A DNA stretch of 7,872 nucleotides from Pseudomonadota bacterium. Lineage in GTDB: Bacteria; Pseudomonadota; Alphaproteobacteria; Sphingomonadales; Sphingomonadaceae. Below, one piece after another: positions 7,688 through 7,872 of the stretch (position 1 is its first letter; the number at the start of each line of letters is the position of its first letter). The notes beneath the pieces are model-generated. The model had not been told where the DNA came from. It made no database searches and worked only from the letters and a program-made list of their open reading frames with translations. A program made the position numbers and the translations under genes. The stretch spans positions 1 to 7,872 of the forward strand of contig JARXKO010000065.1 of NCBI GenBank assembly GCA_030271595.1. The letters run 5' to 3'.

Positions 7688-7872
7688 CGCGCCGCTCCAC
7701 GCTCGGACAAGCGGAAACGGGCGATATCCTTCAAATCTTCTGGAATCCGGTCATCGCCGAGCAGCAGCTCGGGGTTCCAGATCTGGAATGTCTCGCCGGT
7801 ACCGAGGAACAGCGCCAGTTCGGCGAGCTTGCCCTTCATCCGCATCATCGGCGGGACCAGGATCCGTCCGGA
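7684..7872 (-). CDS. mraZ: Transcriptional regulator MraZ, C-terminal part (cut by window edge)
   Basis: MraZ is a DNA-binding protein with two AbrB-like (SpoVT-AbrB) domains that forms rings and, in the bacteria studied, binds repeats in the promoter of its own dcw operon. Only the last 62 codons are here; the frame is open through the right edge. The visible part begins [11 protein letters not shown] (1-11), the (D)xxGRIxxPxxLR core of the second AbrB-like domain, continues through [17 protein letters not shown] (19-35; the GxGxxFxIW pattern is typical of MraZ), and ends in a charged tail finishing at a TGA that overlaps the rsmH ATG. This stretch is absent from simple gene callers that need a start codon, because the start is outside. 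The operators it would bind should lie further right, upstream of its start. Confidence 0.92.
   Translation of the reverse strand, partial: SGRILVPPMMRMKGKLAELALFLGTGETFQIWNPELLLGDDRIPEDLKDIARFRLSERGAAR
7695..7699 (-). promoter_or_regulatory. Shine-Dalgarno sequence of rsmH that decides its start
   Basis: TGGAG on the minus strand within the end of mraZ, 7 bases before the ATG at 7687. The other in-frame ATG, at 7666, has only a GC-rich stretch upstream with no such motif, so the upstream ATG is preferred. Confidence 0.55.

Overview
This window is a segment of a bacterial division and cell wall (dcw) cluster. All eight genes lie on the minus strand. In transcription order, from the right end of the window to the left, they are mraZ (3' end only), rsmH, an ftsL-like gene, ftsI, murE, murF, mraY and murD (5' part only). 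The genome is GC-rich. The protein details (a long ftsL-like gene, DNPR-type MurE, GTG starts, MraZ ending in an IWNPE-type motif) point to an alphaproteobacterium, most likely a sphingomonad. That placement rests on sequence feel, not on a search.

Layout: mraZ and rsmH (7872-6731) encode a DNA-binding regulator and a 16S rRNA methyltransferase. ftsL and ftsI (6734-4270) encode the membrane-anchored division protein and the septal transpeptidase. murE, murF, mraY and murD (4261-1) encode cytoplasmic and membrane steps of peptidoglycan precursor synthesis. MurD adds D-Glu, MurE adds the diamino acid (meso-DAP predicted from the DNPR motif), MurF adds D-Ala-D-Ala, MraY moves the MurNAc-pentapeptide to undecaprenyl phosphate, and FtsI finally cross-links the peptides at the septum, in a complex that normally includes FtsL.

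The genes are packed with almost no intergenic DNA. Three junctions are ATGA overlaps (mraZ/rsmH, rsmH/ftsL, ftsL/ftsI) and two are GTGA overlaps (murE/murF, if the second GTG is the start, and mraY/murD). The murF stop abuts the mraY start, and the only gap is 8 bases, between ftsI and murE. This argues for one transcript with translational coupling. No promoter, terminator, RNA gene, mobile element or CRISPR array is visible. The operon promoter is presumably upstream of mraZ, beyond the right edge.

I did not find a new system here. The points most worth a second look are the long, basic, Lys/Pro/Ala-rich C-terminal tail of the FtsL-like protein, the choice of start for murF, and a possible disulfide in FtsI.
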